A program made the position numbers and the translations under genes. From Actinomycetota bacterium (GTDB lineage Bacteria > Actinomycetota > UBA4738 > CADDZG01 > WHSQ01), in the NCBI GenBank assembly GCA_030448085.1, contig JAUJNU010000011.1, forward strand, positions 1-33,355: 33,355 nucleotides of DNA, read 5' to 3'. The notes under the pieces are model-generated. The model made no database searches. It had not been told where the DNA came from and saw nothing but the letters and a program-made list of their open reading frames with translations. Positions 25,061-32,550 of this stretch are shown here, one piece after another. How positions within the stretch are numbered: position 1 is the stretch's first letter; every line of letters begins with the position of its first letter.

Positions 25061-26359
25061 TAGTCGAACCCGCCTCGGGAGTTCCGTCCCAACCGCGTCC
25101 CACGCTGCGGCGCGGCGAGGCTTCCGCCCCCACGGACAGGTCCGAGGCGATCTTGTACGCAAGCAGGCCCCGGCAAGCGGCAGCGCGAAGACCGCAACCC
25201 GCAACAGATTCGTGATCTTCTCGACCGTCGTCTGGAAAGTGACCGCGCGAGGACGTCGTTCCCCGCTGCGACAGTAAGCACGAGGAAGAACAGGATCGCC
25301 GCGACCCCGATCCCCGTTCGCACCGGAACGTCGCGGGGCCGGTCGAGGAGGTGGTGCTCGCCCGTGTCCCGCCGCACCCGTGTCTCTATGAACGGCCACA
25401 TCGCCATCAGGCCGAAGCGATGCCGGGCATCACCACCGGGGATGAACGGCGACGGGATCGTGATCCCGAACAGCTCGATGTCGAACGGCGGGAAGAGTCT
25501 GAGGCTCCCCTCGAGCCACCCGACGTACCAGTCCGGTTGGGCCGGGGCACTGACCACGGTCGGGTCGAACGGCCCGTAATCCCACACCGGGTTCACCTGG
25601 ATCAAGCCGCCCATGAACGAGAGCACCGAGCCCGTGAGGAGCAGCAGCCCGACCGACTTGAACACCTGTGACGGCCACAGCGGCTTGCCCACGACGTTTC
25701 GTTCGGTGCGGCCCGGCCCCGGGAACTGCGCATGCTTCTGTCGCACGAGGATGACGATGTGGGCCGTGATCAGTCCGATGATGAGGGCGGGCAGGAGCAT
25801 CACGTGCATCACGAACAGGCGGGAGATGATCCCCTCGGTCGGGAACTCGCCGCCGAATGCGAGGAACGCGAGGTAGGGCCCGACGAACGGGACCGAGATC
25901 AGCACCGAGTAGGCGATGCGCAAACCCGTTCCCGACAAGAGGTCGTCAGGAAGCGAATAGCCCGTGAACCCCATCCTGATCGCGAGGAGCAGCAGCGCCA
26001 CCCCACGAGCCAGTTGATCTCGCGCGGCTTGCGGAACGCTCCAGTGAAGAAGATCCGCAGCGCGTGAACGACCACGGCGGCCACAAAGACGAGCGCGGCC
26101 CAGTGGTGGATCTGCCTCATGACGAGCCCGGCCCGCACCTCGAACGAGAGCCTGAGGACCGAGTCGTAGGCGGTAGACACCTCTTGCCCCCGTAGCGGCA
26201 GGTAGGGGCCGTCGTAGATGACGGGCTGCGAGTCTGGCGGTAGAAGAGCGTGAGGAAGATCCCCGTCGCGAGAAGGATGATGAGCGCGAACAAGGCGATC
26301 TCCCCGAGGAGGAACGAGGGATGGTCCGGGAAGATCTTTCGCAGCCCTTTCTTCGTCAT
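25044..26359 (-). CDS. qcrB: Cytochrome bc1 complex cytochrome b subunit, multiply frameshifted
   Basis: Cytochrome b of the actinobacterial bc1 complex oxidises menaquinol. It is readable only across several frames. The N-terminus [20 protein letters not shown] starts at ATG 26359. After a shift near 26235 (CCC run short by one) comes [20 protein letters not shown] with the first haem histidines; after one near 26000, [35 protein letters not shown] with the second histidine pair, and [12 protein letters not shown] with HHLLDRPRD. Near 25450 the text GDARHRFG should read VVMPGIAFG, explained by short G and T runs. Two more shifts lead to [20 protein letters not shown] and [11 protein letters not shown], stop 25044-25046. 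The gene is essential in most relatives, so the breaks are probably errors. Confidence 0.85.
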
Positions 26360-26395
26360 GCTCGCTATCCCCAGGCGGAGAGTCGAGCCACCGGA

Positions 26396-27222
26396 TCACG
26401 AGTCGTCTCCGGTGATGTTCCAGAACCCAGGGCCGACGGGGCTGGAGAAGTCGCCTCTCGCGACGAGATAGCCCTCTTCGTCGACCTCGAGCGGCAGCTG
26501 CGGCAGCGGTCGATCGGCGGGGCCGAACGTCGGCTCCGCTTCGTTCAGCACGTCGAACGTCGATTGATGACAAGGGCATAGGAGCTCGTGCGACTGAGCC
26601 CGGTAGAGACCGACCGGGCATCCCGCGGTGCAGATCTTCGAATACCCGATGCACCCGGCCGGGCCTCGGCTCGCTCGCCCGTCGTCGGCAGTAGCTCGGG
26701 CTCGATCTTGATGAGGAGCGTCTGCGCATCGGCGGAGCCGGCTGCGCCCTCCGGGAAAACGGTCGTCACGCTGTCGAGGATGAGGTCAGCGGGACGCACG
26801 GGGTTCTCGTCCACGTCGACGAGCCTCAGACCCGCAGTCCACCCCGTCCGGAACAGGCTCTGGCCGGGCCGCGGCCCGAGAGAAAGCGCCGGTATCGAAA
26901 GGGCCCCACCGAGGACCCCGCCGGCCGCGACGAGCAAGCGCACGAGTGCCGAGCGGCGGGTGACGGGCTCGTCCTTGAGGGCTGACTCGGCCGAAGCGAC
27001 CTCGGCCTCACCCGAAGCGAGAGGCTCGCGCTCCTCGGTCTCGTCGTCGGCCCGCAGGAGCACTGCGCCCCATGCCGCGATGCCCGCGCCCAGACCTCCG
27101 AGGGCAAGCCCGAGCAGCACCCCTTCGATCTGGGCGTCGCCGCCGAACACGTACATGAGCACGAGTCCCGCAGACGCGAGCATCGAAACGACGAAAGCCC
27201 CTCCGATCCAGCGCTCGTTCAT
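26396..27222 (-). CDS. qcrA: Cytochrome bc1 complex Rieske iron-sulfur subunit, frameshifted
   Basis: The N-terminal part has the extra membrane helices of actinobacterial QcrA (residues about 8-26, 33-55 and 92-112). Near 26645 the frame shifts; adding one G to a GGG run gives [19 protein letters not shown], and the frame then runs on to [20 protein letters not shown] and [10 protein letters not shown], stop 26396-26398. The second cluster motif (CPCH) is intact. The first reads CTAGC where the family has CTHxGC, so the first His ligand is absent. A lost triplet next to the other indel is the simplest explanation. Start ATG 27222 overlaps the qcrC stop (ATGA) with a GGAGG-type site upstream. 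Confidence 0.88.
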
Positions 27223-28004
27223 TCGCCCCCTCCCGAGGTGCGATGCCGGGCGATGAAGAAGCAGAGGAGGGCGAGGCTGCCCATGCCGAGGCCCCAGGCG
27301 ATGAACCCCTCCGGCACCGGACCGATGCCGCCTATGTCTGCGCCCCCCGGGTCGTCCCCGGTGCGAAGGTGTTCGACGTAAGCGGCGACCGCGTCCCGCT
27401 CCTGGTCCGAGAAAGCGAACACCGGCATCTCACCCGGACCCACGACGATGGCCTCGGCTATGTCGAGCTGAGAGGCCTGATGCAGCGAAGGGGCGATCAC
27501 ATCCTTCCCCGCGGCCCCCCCATTCCCGGTCGCGCCGTGACACGCGGCGCAGTTCTGCGCGAACAAAAGCTGACCATCCGACAGGTCGACCTCGCCCGTG
27601 CTCACCTCGGGTATCGCAGGCCCCGGCCCGAGCGACGCCACGTAGTCGACGATCGCCGCTATCTCCGCCTCGTCGAAAGCAGGCGCTTTCCGAACCGACT
27701 GAGCTTGGGCATCGGCGAGCGGCATGCGCCCCGTCCGCAGCATGAAATCCGCGCCCGCGGCTCCGGCCCCCGTCACCGGGGGCCCGCTCTCCGTCCCCTC
27801 TCCGGACAACCCATGACACGAGGCGCAAGACCCAACGTAGAGCTCCCGGCCCTCGGAAGCGGTCGCCTGGGCATGGACCCGAGGCGACTGGGCATGGAGC
27901 GGGGGCGACTGGGCACGGGCGGGGCCAGGTCCCACCACGAGGAAAAAGCCACCGATCAGGAGCCACAGATGGCGGGGCAGCCGGGTGCGGGAGCGAGACG
28001 CCAT
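27219..28004 (-). CDS. qcrC: Cytochrome bc1 complex dihaem cytochrome c subunit
   Basis: 261 residues with a signal sequence (HLWLLIGGFFLVVGPGPARA) and two class-I cytochrome c domains with haem sites CASCH and CAACH, each followed by a downstream Met region (LRTGRMPL, GPGEMPVF). A C-terminal membrane helix (WGLGMGSLALLCFFIARH) anchors it. In Actinomycetota QcrC passes electrons straight to the CuA centre of CtaC, which is encoded 8 kb away here. I use ATG 28004; longer in-frame starts upstream have no support. TAGTGT lies 10 bases before this ATG, as before ctaC. It is first in the qcrC-qcrA-qcrB operon; ctaE, often just upstream, is absent. Confidence 0.93.
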   Translation of the reverse strand: MASRSRTRLPRHLWLLIGGFFLVVGPGPARAQSPPLHAQSPRVHAQATASEGRELYVGSCASCHGLSGEGTESGPPVTGAGAAGADFMLRTGRMPLADAQAQSVRKAPAFDEAEIAAIVDYVASLGPGPAIPEVSTGEVDLSDGQLLFAQNCAACHGATGNGGAAGKDVIAPSLHQASQLDIAEAIVVGPGEMPVFAFSDQERDAVAAYVEHLRTGDDPGGADIGGIGPVPEGFIAWGLGMGSLALLCFFIARHRTSGGGE

Positions 28005-28097
28005 AGCGCCCGCAACACTATTCCCCCTCGCCTCCGCCACCCGTGGCACGTACAATCCGCATCCCCGGAACCCATCTTGAGAAAGACAGGAGAAACC

Positions 28098-28337
28098 ATG
28101 GCTGCAGAGGTCAAGGCATACGTTCTAATCCAGACGGCCGTGAACGCCGGCCACGTCGCGCAGGAGATCCGGGCACTCGAGGGGGTGGAGTCGGCGGAGG
28201 ATGTCTCCGGCCCCTACGACGTGATCGTTCGCACCTCGGCCGCGGACATGGACAGCCTCGGCAAGCTGGTGGTCGCCCGCATCCAATCGGTGGAGGGCAT
28301 CACCCGCACCCTCACCTGCCCCATAGTCAACTTCTAA
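28098..28337 (+). CDS. Stand-alone Lrp/AsnC ligand-binding (RAM) domain protein
   Basis: 79 residues consisting only of the ligand-binding domain of Lrp/AsnC regulators, with no helix-turn-helix. The motif order KAYVLIQTAVNAGHVAQEI, GVESAEDVSGPYDVIVRT and QSVEGITRTLTCPIV is typical of these small proteins, which form ring oligomers and may bind amino acids. ATG 28098 has AGGAG 5 bases upstream. TACAAT at 28051-28056 is a possible -10. It is divergent from qcrC, and such genes are often found beside bc1 genes in Actinomycetota. Function is unknown; a modulating partner for full-length Lrp proteins is one idea. Confidence 0.92.
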   Translation: MAAEVKAYVLIQTAVNAGHVAQEIRALEGVESAEDVSGPYDVIVRTSAADMDSLGKLVVARIQSVEGITRTLTCPIVNF

Positions 28338-28342
28338 CGACC

Positions 28343-28390
28343 TTCTGAGTGGATGTAGACCCCATATTCGTCCGATAACTCGACAAGAAC
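28343..28390 (-). repeat. Dispersed 48-bp imperfect palindrome, copy D
   Basis: It matches copy B at all but a few central positions (GGATGTAG for GGATACAG; ATATTCG for ATATGTG). It lies 5 bp after the Lrp-domain stop and 12 bp after the stop of the minus-strand EAL gene, filling most of this convergent gap. Confidence 0.88.
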
Positions 28391-28402
28391 TTCGACCCCG
28401 AC

Positions 28403-29500
28403 TCAGTGGGCCGGTTGCGACGGCCACCTCTGGGGGCCGGGCGGGATGACCCCCGGGGGGAGCGGGTTGTCGTCGCTGAGGTCGATCGGCGCCTGCGGCA
28501 CGAAGGCCAGCGGGTCGAGAGGAAGCTCCCTCGGAGGAGCGAAGAGGTAGCCCTGGCCGGTACCTATGCCGGCCTCCCGCAGGACCTCGACCTCCTCTTC
28601 CCTTTCCACTCCCTCGGCGACCGTGATCGCCTCGAGGAACCTGTTGAAGGTTGCCAGCGACCGCACCAAGGCCAGGCGTCCACCGTCCTGATCGAGGTTC
28701 TGCGCGAGGCCCCTGTCGAACTTCACGATGTCCGGCCGTAGGTGCAGCACGTGCGCCATGTTCGAGTACCCGGCCCCCACATCGTCGACTGCGATGCTGA
28801 GCCCCAGCGTCCTGAGGTCCTCGATCTGGTGCTTGATCACCTGATAGTCCTGCACCATCGCGTGCTCGGTTATCTCGAGGACGATCCGCTCGAGAGGGAT
28901 GTGAGATGCCCGCAAGGCGAGGACGAGATCCGTGGTGCAGAGGGTCTCGGGAGACACGTTCACCGCTACGAAGAGATCGTCCGGCAAACGTTCCGCCACC
29001 TGCAACGCACCCTCGATCGCCCTGATCTCCAGCTTCGTCCCAAGACCCATGTTCGCGGCCTCGGTGAACCAGGATTCGGGCGAGCCCTCGTCGAAGCGGG
29101 TCAGCGCCTCGACCCCGAGGATCGTTCCTTCGCACAGGTCCACGACCGGCTGGAAGACGGGCCACATCTTGTCTTCCTCGAGGATCGCCACTACCCGTTG
29201 GTTGTCCCGGCGAGCGCTCTCCGCCTCGCGCTCTTCCCGGTCCACCCGCACGGCGAGATCCGTCTCGACGGAGGAAGCAGCAGATCGCAGGCGCCGGTAT
29301 TGACCCAGAAGGCGCAGACAGCTCCACGAGAGGGCACCCCATGTGACGCCCATCGCCCCCGCTACCCACAGAGACGGGCGAGGCCCCTGCAACAAGAGCT
29401 GGAGTGTGAGGAGGCCGGCAACTCCGGTCGCGAGGACGAGGGTTCGTAGGCTGCGGCCAACTTCGGCCAGTGACCCTTGGAGCCGGTAACGCGAAAGCAT
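28403..29500 (-). CDS. Membrane-anchored EAL-domain cyclic-di-GMP phosphodiesterase
   Basis: 365 residues. Two N-terminal membrane helices (about 19-37 and 44-64) and a short coiled linker lead to an EAL domain at about residues 110-335. The catalytic set is complete: EAL at 131-133, Asn181 in NVSPETL, Glu212 in LEITEHA, the Asp pair 239-240 in VDDVGAGYSN, Lys260 in VKFDRGL, Glu296 in AEGVE and Gln316 in GTGQGYLF. It should hydrolyse c-di-GMP to pGpG. No GGDEF domain is present. ATG 29500 is chosen because GGGAGGAG lies about 8 bases upstream; a longer frame continues to 29626 without support. It can lower the ligand of the two riboswitches in this window. Confidence 0.92.
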   Translation of the reverse strand: MLSRYRLQGSLAEVGRSLRTLVLATGVAGLLTLQLLLQGPRPSLWVAGAMGVTWGALSWSCLRLLGQYRRLRSAASSVETDLAVRVDREEREAESARRDNQRVVAILEEDKMWPVFQPVVDLCEGTILGVEALTRFDEGSPESWFTEAANMGLGTKLEIRAIEGALQVAERLPDDLFVAVNVSPETLCTTDLVLALRASHIPLERIVLEITEHAMVQDYQVIKHQIEDLRTLGLSIAVDDVGAGYSNMAHVLHLRPDIVKFDRGLAQNLDQDGGRLALVRSLATFNRFLEAITVAEGVEREEEVEVLREAGIGTGQGYLFAPPRELPLDPLAFVPQAPIDLSDDNPLPPGVIPPGPQRWPSQPAH

Positions 29501-29697
29501 TCCGTCATCTCCTCCCGCTAGGAGTCGCTTGGAAACCTTTCCCGGATCCTGCCATTTGTAACCATTTGTCACCGATAAGGCGGAGTGAGACCCCCTGGTG
29601 AATACGGAGAGTAGCGGGCTGGACACGAAATGCGTTTATAGATAGGCCACGGGGGAATGATGTCTCTAACGACCGCTACTACCGAAGGAGGGAATGG

Positions 29698-29763
29698 ATG
29701 GGCCTCGTATGGACGGTTCTGGCAGTCATAGGTCTCATCGTCGTGCTGCAGTTCATCTTCTAA
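29698..29763 (+). CDS. 21-residue single-helix membrane peptide
   Basis: A very short frame, MGLVWTVLAVIGL followed by eight more residues with only one polar (Gln) before TAA 29761-29763. Its ribosome site AAGGAGGG is excellent, with GGAGG 6 bases before the ATG at 29698. The whole peptide would be one membrane helix. Short proteins of this look (WT-VL-type, like the lmo0937 family) are widespread and uncharacterised; membership is a guess. It is divergent from the EAL gene (197 bp gap), and a UUCG hairpin lies 58 bases downstream. Confidence 0.7.
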   Translation: MGLVWTVLAVIGLIVVLQFIF

Positions 29764-29804
29764 GCAGCCACGATCGTGCCCGACGGACCCCCCGCCCCGG
29801 GGCG

Positions 29805-30650
29805 TCAATGGTGCGGTGTCTCGGCCCCCTTCGGGGGGCCGATTCGCGGTCCCTCCAGTACCGCGTTGAGCGATCCCGAGCGGAAACCGTCGAGGTCCAG
29901 CGACACGTAGCTGAAGCCGAGCTCGGTCAAGGCCCGGGAGATCTCCTCGGCCATCCGGGCCGCCCTCGGGATCTCCTGGAGCGGCACCTCGATCCGGGCG
30001 AGGTCCCCGTGGTCCCTCACCCTCAGCGTCCCGAAGCCGAAGCCCCGCAGCGCCTCCTCAGCTCTATCGATCCTGCGCAGTCCCTCCGGCGTCACCCTTA
30101 CGCCGTAGGCGAACCTCGAGGCGAGGCACGGTGACGCCTCCTTGTCGGCGGTCGGCAGCCCCAGGTCGGCCGAGAGACTACGGATCTCGGCTTTGCTGAG
30201 CCCCACCTCGGCGAGAGGCGCGAGCACACCGTGCTCGTCCGCGGCGACCAACCCCGGCCTGTAGTCACCGAGGTCGTCGGTGTTCGTCCCGACCAAGATG
30301 CGCGCCCCCGTTTCGCGCGCCATGGGCCGCAAGACCTCGAACAGCTCGGTCTTGCACCAGTAGCAGCGAGAGGGGTCGTTGCGGGCGTACTCCTCCCGAG
30401 CGACCTCGTGAGTTGGTACGACCCGGTGCGTCCACCCCCGCGACGTCGCCAGCTCCTTGGCCCCCCGCAGCTCTCGCTGCGACATCGAAGGCGAGAACGC
30501 GGTGACCGCGATCGCTCCCGAACCAAGGACGTCATGCGCTACCGCCGTGAGGAAGGCCGAGTCGACACCGCCGGAGTACGCGACGAGCACGCTCCCGTAG
30601 CCCTCGAGGAGGGCATGGAGCTGATCGAGCTTGCCGGAGGCGGCGGACAC
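29805..30650 (-). CDS. larE: ATP-dependent sulfur transferase LarE
   Basis: 281 residues, PP-loop ATPase fold. LarE adenylates a carboxylate of the pyridinium dicarboxylate precursor and adds sulfur, in making the nickel-pincer cofactor of lactate racemase-type enzymes. Seen: VAYSGGVDSAF (PP-loop, residues 23-33), RCYWCKTELF with Cys96 and Cys99, and EASPCLASRFAYG with Cys175. Some LarE proteins give up one cysteine sulfur; others use a three-cysteine [4Fe-4S] cluster. Having all three cysteines suggests the cluster type (inference). The start is GTG 30650, with a purine-rich AGGATGAGGGG immediately upstream; the frame extends further but without homology. No larB, larC or larA is in the window. 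Confidence 0.9.
   Translation of the reverse strand: MSAASGKLDQLHALLEGYGSVLVAYSGGVDSAFLTAVAHDVLGSGAIAVTAFSPSMSQRELRGAKELATSRGWTHRVVPTHEVAREEYARNDPSRCYWCKTELFEVLRPMARETGARILVGTNTDDLGDYRPGLVAADEHGVLAPLAEVGLSKAEIRSLSADLGLPTADKEASPCLASRFAYGVRVTPEGLRRIDRAEEALRGFGFGTLRVRDHGDLARIEVPLQEIPRAARMAEEISRALTELGFSYVSLDLDGFRSGSLNAVLEGPRIGPPKGAETPHH
29821..29842 (+). terminator. Hyperstable UUCG hairpin in the larE 3' end
   Basis: TCGGCCCCC and GGGGGCCGA form a 9-bp perfect stem closed by C(UUCG)G when read on the plus strand. It lies 58 bases after the 21-residue peptide gene and overlaps the last codons of minus-strand larE. It probably ends the plus-strand transcript; there is no T-tract. Confidence 0.5.
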
Positions 30651-30704
30651 CCCCTCATCCTGCCAGAGGAGGAGCAGGTTTCCCCTCGTGCGGGGAGGTG
30701 ATGC

Positions 30705-30944
30705 GTGTACCGTGGGAACGTGCTGACGATCCTTGCCAAAGGCGGTTCCCTCGCGGAGTTCACCGAAGAGCCGGTGTTGTCCGTAGCTGCCGTTCTGCTG
30801 ATCGTCGTGTCCATCGCCTGGATCGTCGTGTCCCGGCTGATCACCCACGAGATGCGCAAGGCGGCCTACCGCCAACGCAGGCGCCGGGGCCAACCACCCC
30901 CTCCTCCGCGGCGCGCCAAGGACGTCTGGAACGCGCCTCCCTGA
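30705..30944 (+). CDS. Small single-pass membrane protein
   Basis: 79 residues starting at GTG 30705, with a good GGAGG 6 bases upstream. One membrane helix (about residues 23-45: EEPVLSVAAVLLIVVSIAWI and on) follows a short outer or inner segment. The C-terminal half is basic and Pro-rich (MRKAAYRQRRRRGQPPPPPR), so the positive-inside rule puts the C-terminus in the cytosol. I do not recognise a family. It is divergent from larE (54 bp) and its stop is 10 bp from the stop of the convergent phosphodiesterase-fold gene. Confidence 0.7.
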   Translation: MYRGNVLTILAKGGSLAEFTEEPVLSVAAVLLIVVSIAWIVVSRLITHEMRKAAYRQRRRRGQPPPPPRRAKDVWNAPP

Positions 30945-30954
30945 AAGGCGCGGG

Positions 30955-32550
30955 TTATTCGATATAGCCGAGGTCCTTCAGGTGTGACGCGACCGCGGCG
31001 GCTTCTTCGGCCGAGTACTCCGCGCTTGCATCCCGGCCCCCTGTGGCTCCAGCCGTTCGAACGGGGTTCGACCCGAGGAACGCAGGCTCGAGCACGGCGA
31101 CCGCGGCTCGCCCGTCGAGCCCCTCGGGCACCGGCTGCTCCAGCAGAGCCAGCGAGGTGGGGCAGACGTCGTAGAGAGCCAGCTCGGCCCCCTCACCCCT
31201 AGCTATGCGAGGGCCGCCGGCGGCGAATATCCCGATCGGGCGGTGGTCCGAGGACCACGCCGCCTCGACCCCGGCAAGGGCCGCGGGGGCTATCACCACA
31301 TCACCTTCGGCCTCGCGCGCGGGCGCTACGCGGTAGCCCGCCGACCAGGAGTCGAGGATGAGGTCGGGAGCGAGGGACGCCGCGGGACCGGAATAGATCT
31401 CGTCTCTCTTCAGCGCGGCGGCGAAGACGGGTGCCCCGGTACGGGGGTCCTCGATCGACAGGAGCCCCTCGGCCAGCTCGTCGACGAGAGCGTCGGCCTC
31501 TGACTCGGCGACGTTGCCGGCGGGCTCCCGGCCCTCGATGTTCAGCCACAGATCGGAGTGGAAGCCGAGGAAAGCTCGGGTGGATCCCCAATCGAAGGAG
31601 CCGAGTTGCCCCGCCAACCGCGCCCCCATCGCCCTGCGAGCAACGCCGGGCGCCACCCGGCGCCCCAGCTTGCGAACGGAAGGCGGCAGCGCCCACGCGA
31701 GGTCAGCCACGCGCGACCCTCCGGAGCCTCCGCCGTACGCCGCGTACCCATGCCGGGCGAGCCACGCCCCTGCGTTCACGTCGGCGTGAAGGGGCCCGGC
31801 CCCGTGATCGCTCACGACGACGAGGTCCGCGTCGGGGAAGGCCTCCCGCACCGCACCGGTGGCGCGGTCCATCGCCTCGTACACCTGATCCACCGCCCCG
31901 GCCAGAGCGTGGGACGTGTTCCTGAACTTCCAGAAGAAGTGCTGCGCTCTGTCGACGTGGGGCCAGACCGCATAGACCGCGTCGGCGCCCACCTCTCGAG
32001 CCGCCCATGGGAGAGCCTCGCCCTGAACCTCCAAGCCCTTGACGAGATCGGCGAGGAAGGTCTCGAGCGAGCCGTGCGGCGCGCGGTCGAGAAGATCGTC
32101 CAGGTGCCACCGCTCCGCAAGCCGCGCCTGCAGGGACTCGGGCTCGGTGAGGGTCGCGCCCGGAGGCGCGCCGTACCCGGCCACCATCGCTCCGTCGACC
32201 TCGGTGGCGGGGAACGTCATCGGGACGTTCCAAACCAGGTGCCTCACGTCCTCTGTCAACTCCCACAGGATCGGCGCCTTTCGATCGCGCGAGGAGAAGT
32301 AACGGCATGCGTACTCACCGGGGGCCCGATACCAGGAGCCGAAGATCCCGTGCCCGCCGGCATTGAGGCCGGTGAACGCGCTCGTCCACGCACAGTCGGT
32401 CATGGGCGGCCACGTCGAGCGAAGCGGCGCCCTGTAACCGCCCTCCATGATCGAGGCCAGATGCGGAAGCCGCCCCTCGGCGATCAAAGGGTCGATGATG
32501 TCGAACGTGGCGGAGTCCCACCCGAGCACTACGAGCCGCGGCCCCCCCAC
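30955..32550 (-). CDS. Alkaline-phosphatase-superfamily phosphodiesterase/nucleotide pyrophosphatase-like protein
   Basis: 531 residues of the type I phosphodiesterase/nucleotide pyrophosphatase branch. Metal and nucleophile motifs are visible: LVVLGWDSATFDIIDPL with the first metal Asp, PPMTDCAWTSAFTGLNAGGH with the threonine region, VWPHVDRAQHFFWKF, LVVVSDHGAGPLHADVNAG with the Asp-His metal pair, and AWSSDHRPIGIFAAGG with the late His. There is no signal peptide, so a cytosolic enzyme is likely; the substrate is unknown. The C-terminus, YSAEEAAAVASHLKDLGYIE, matches the tail of the small protein at 14727. The GTG start overlaps the upstream gene's TAG by one base, indicating coupling. The longer open frame upstream shadows that gene. 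Confidence 0.85.
   Translation of the reverse strand: MGGPRLVVLGWDSATFDIIDPLIAEGRLPHLASIMEGGYRAPLRSTWPPMTDCAWTSAFTGLNAGGHGIFGSWYRAPGEYACRYFSSRDRKAPILWELTEDVRHLVWNVPMTFPATEVDGAMVAGYGAPPGATLTEPESLQARLAERWHLDDLLDRAPHGSLETFLADLVKGLEVQGEALPWAAREVGADAVYAVWPHVDRAQHFFWKFRNTSHALAGAVDQVYEAMDRATGAVREAFPDADLVVVSDHGAGPLHADVNAGAWLARHGYAAYGGGSGGSRVADLAWALPPSVRKLGRRVAPGVARRAMGARLAGQLGSFDWGSTRAFLGFHSDLWLNIEGREPAGNVAESEADALVDELAEGLLSIEDPRTGAPVFAAALKRDEIYSGPAASLAPDLILDSWSAGYRVAPAREAEGDVVIAPAALAGVEAAWSSDHRPIGIFAAGGPRIARGEGAELALYDVCPTSLALLEQPVPEGLDGRAAVAVLEPAFLGSNPVRTAGATGGRDASAEYSAEEAAAVASHLKDLGYIE

Noticed and set aside
15945..28390. The dispersed repeat as a promoter (it contains TCCGATAA in one polarity)
   Set aside because: Read that way, every copy would transcribe antisense into a neighbouring gene, and copies A and C lose the motif.
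9002..28390. The dispersed repeat as a CRISPR array or IS terminal repeats
   Set aside because: Copies are kilobases apart in two orientations, with no spacers, no transposase and no visible target duplications.
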